The notes under the pieces were generated by a model. The model was not told the DNA's origin, ran no database searches, and worked only from the letters and a program-made list of their open reading frames with translations. A DNA stretch of 64,000 nt from CAVYGB01 sp046734815 (GTDB lineage: Bacteria > Myxococcota_A > Polyangia > Fen-1088). The first letter of the stretch is position 1; each line of letters begins with the position of its first letter. Where the stretch lies: positions 3,017 through 67,016 of the forward strand of contig JBKPRZ010000179.1 of assembly GCA_046734815.1 (NCBI GenBank). The letters are read 5' to 3'. This document shows positions 63,471-64,000 of this stretch, in pieces. Both the position numbers and the translations under genes were made by a program.

Positions 63471-63787
63471 AGTCGTTCGCAGCCTCGCTTTGTCACAACC
63501 GGCCCGCTCCTGTGTCGGAACTTGTTGCTACCGGTCAACCGGGCACGAGATTCCGGGACCACCGACAGGACGACACACCGGCCTAGCCCCCCTTTTTTTT
63601 CGAGCGCCGACTCTGCTGAGAATTGCGTGTCTCTGCCCCAATATCTAGTAAGGTGCGACAATGCAGCGGGCGCGGTTCCCCCAAGCGCTCTGCCGGCCCC
63701 GTTGTCGCCCCCCAACGCCGATGACAGAGCGGTCCGGCATCATCGCCGTCCGCATCCGTGCGGCCCTGCTCACGATGGGAGAGGTCG
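63471..63787. other. Intergenic leader region
   Basis: 317 bp between ruvB and the last gene. A C6T8 run at 63587-63600 has no convincing stem before it. The only promoter-like match is weak: TTGCGT at 63623-63628 and TAGTAA at 63646-63651, 17 bp apart. GGGAGAGG at 63778-63785 is the SD of the following gene, about 3-10 bp before its ATG. No small ORF supported. Confidence 0.35.
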
Positions 63788-64000
63788 ATGAGCCTTCTTG
63801 ATCGTCTGTTCCGCAGGGAAGGGGACGACAAAGAGTCAGAAGCAGCCGATCCGAGACGACCCGCCGGCGCCAGTCCCGCGCCGAACGGGTCGCGTAGCAC
63901 CAACGGCGCCGACACCCCGGATCCGGTCGAGACCACCGGCCTGCACCCGCCGCCCGCCCCCCGCGGCTCGGCCGCGTCGCCGCCGCCCGCGGCCCGCAGC
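63788..64000 (+). CDS. Start of a Pro/Ala-rich protein (3' end beyond window)
   Basis: ATG 63788 with SD GGGAGAGG upstream opens a frame that stays open to the window end (71 codons). It begins MSLLDRLFRREGDDKESEA and continues in low-complexity Pro/Ala/Ser sequence typical of a disordered linker. No domain seen; function cannot be assigned. Confidence 0.6.
   Translation, partial: MSLLDRLFRREGDDKESEAADPRRPAGASPAPNGSRSTNGADTPDPVETTGLHPPPAPRGSAASPPPAARS

Noticed and set aside
63587..63600. Rho-independent terminator after ruvB
   Set aside because: The C6T8 run lacks a stable stem before it.

Overview
The window is a gene-dense, very G+C-rich bacterial chromosome segment, apparently a single replicon with no insertion sequence, prophage, CRISPR array or rRNA that I can see. 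The mix suggests a Myxococcota-like (former deltaproteobacterial) Gram-negative: two NtrC-type sigma-54 activators, many lipoproteins (lipobox-Cys), a Kelch-repeat lipoprotein, TPR proteins and O-antigen/exopolysaccharide genes. This placement is inference; no rRNA is available to test it.

Layout. 1-6.4 kb (minus): aconitase, cut by the window start, a GIDE-like membrane protein, and a response regulator/histidine kinase pair. 6.5-11.9 kb: BolA-Grx4 operon, a small beta-barrel-like secreted protein and uvrA on plus, converging on the RNase P RNA gene (rnpB), with a zinc-ribbon coiled-coil protein, tRNA-Ile(CAT) and uppP on minus. 13.2-33.1 kb: a polysaccharide locus with several glycosyltransferases, a Wzx-like flippase, multi-span membrane proteins, methyltransferases, a deacetylase, a DegT-family sugar aminotransferase and a compact CDP-sugar operon (rfbF, rfbG, C-methyltransferase, epimerase, ketoreductase) ending in a YbhN-type membrane protein. 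33.1-39.1 kb: birA, nadC and a HAD phosphatase on minus; rsmD, coaD, an aminotransferase and a TPR lipoprotein on plus. 39.1-43.8 kb: an orphan NtrC-type regulator divergent from a SUKH-TPR protein and two envelope proteins of unknown function.

43.8-59.5 kb is a run of thirteen minus-strand genes with 4-bp overlaps or short gaps: methyltransferase, maf, yggS, guaD, a flavoprotein dehydrogenase alpha subunit, an S41 peptidase-like lipoprotein, a LolA-like secreted protein, a BFD-type [2Fe-2S] subunit, a DadA/SoxB-like subunit, a Kelch lipoprotein, a membrane gluzincin, a 1246-residue iron-sulfur flavoprotein fusion and a GAF protein. 59.6-64 kb (plus): a lamin-tail lipoprotein, then yebC-ruvC-ruvA-ruvB, and the start of a Pro/Ala-rich protein.

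How genes work together: the BolA-Grx pair fits Fe-S cluster trafficking; yebC-ruvCAB is the Holliday-junction cassette; the rfb operon should make a CDP-activated branched 6-deoxysugar used by the neighbouring glycosyltransferases; and the alpha/beta/gamma flavoprotein subunits plus the 1246-residue fusion suggest an amino-acid-oxidising or electron-transfer module embedded in a housekeeping operon. The most unusual items are the 1246-residue fusion, the CDP-sugar operon that parallels the noviose pathway, the sharing of uvrA's 3' end with the RNase P RNA P1 helix, and the GIDE-like protein beside the two-component system.
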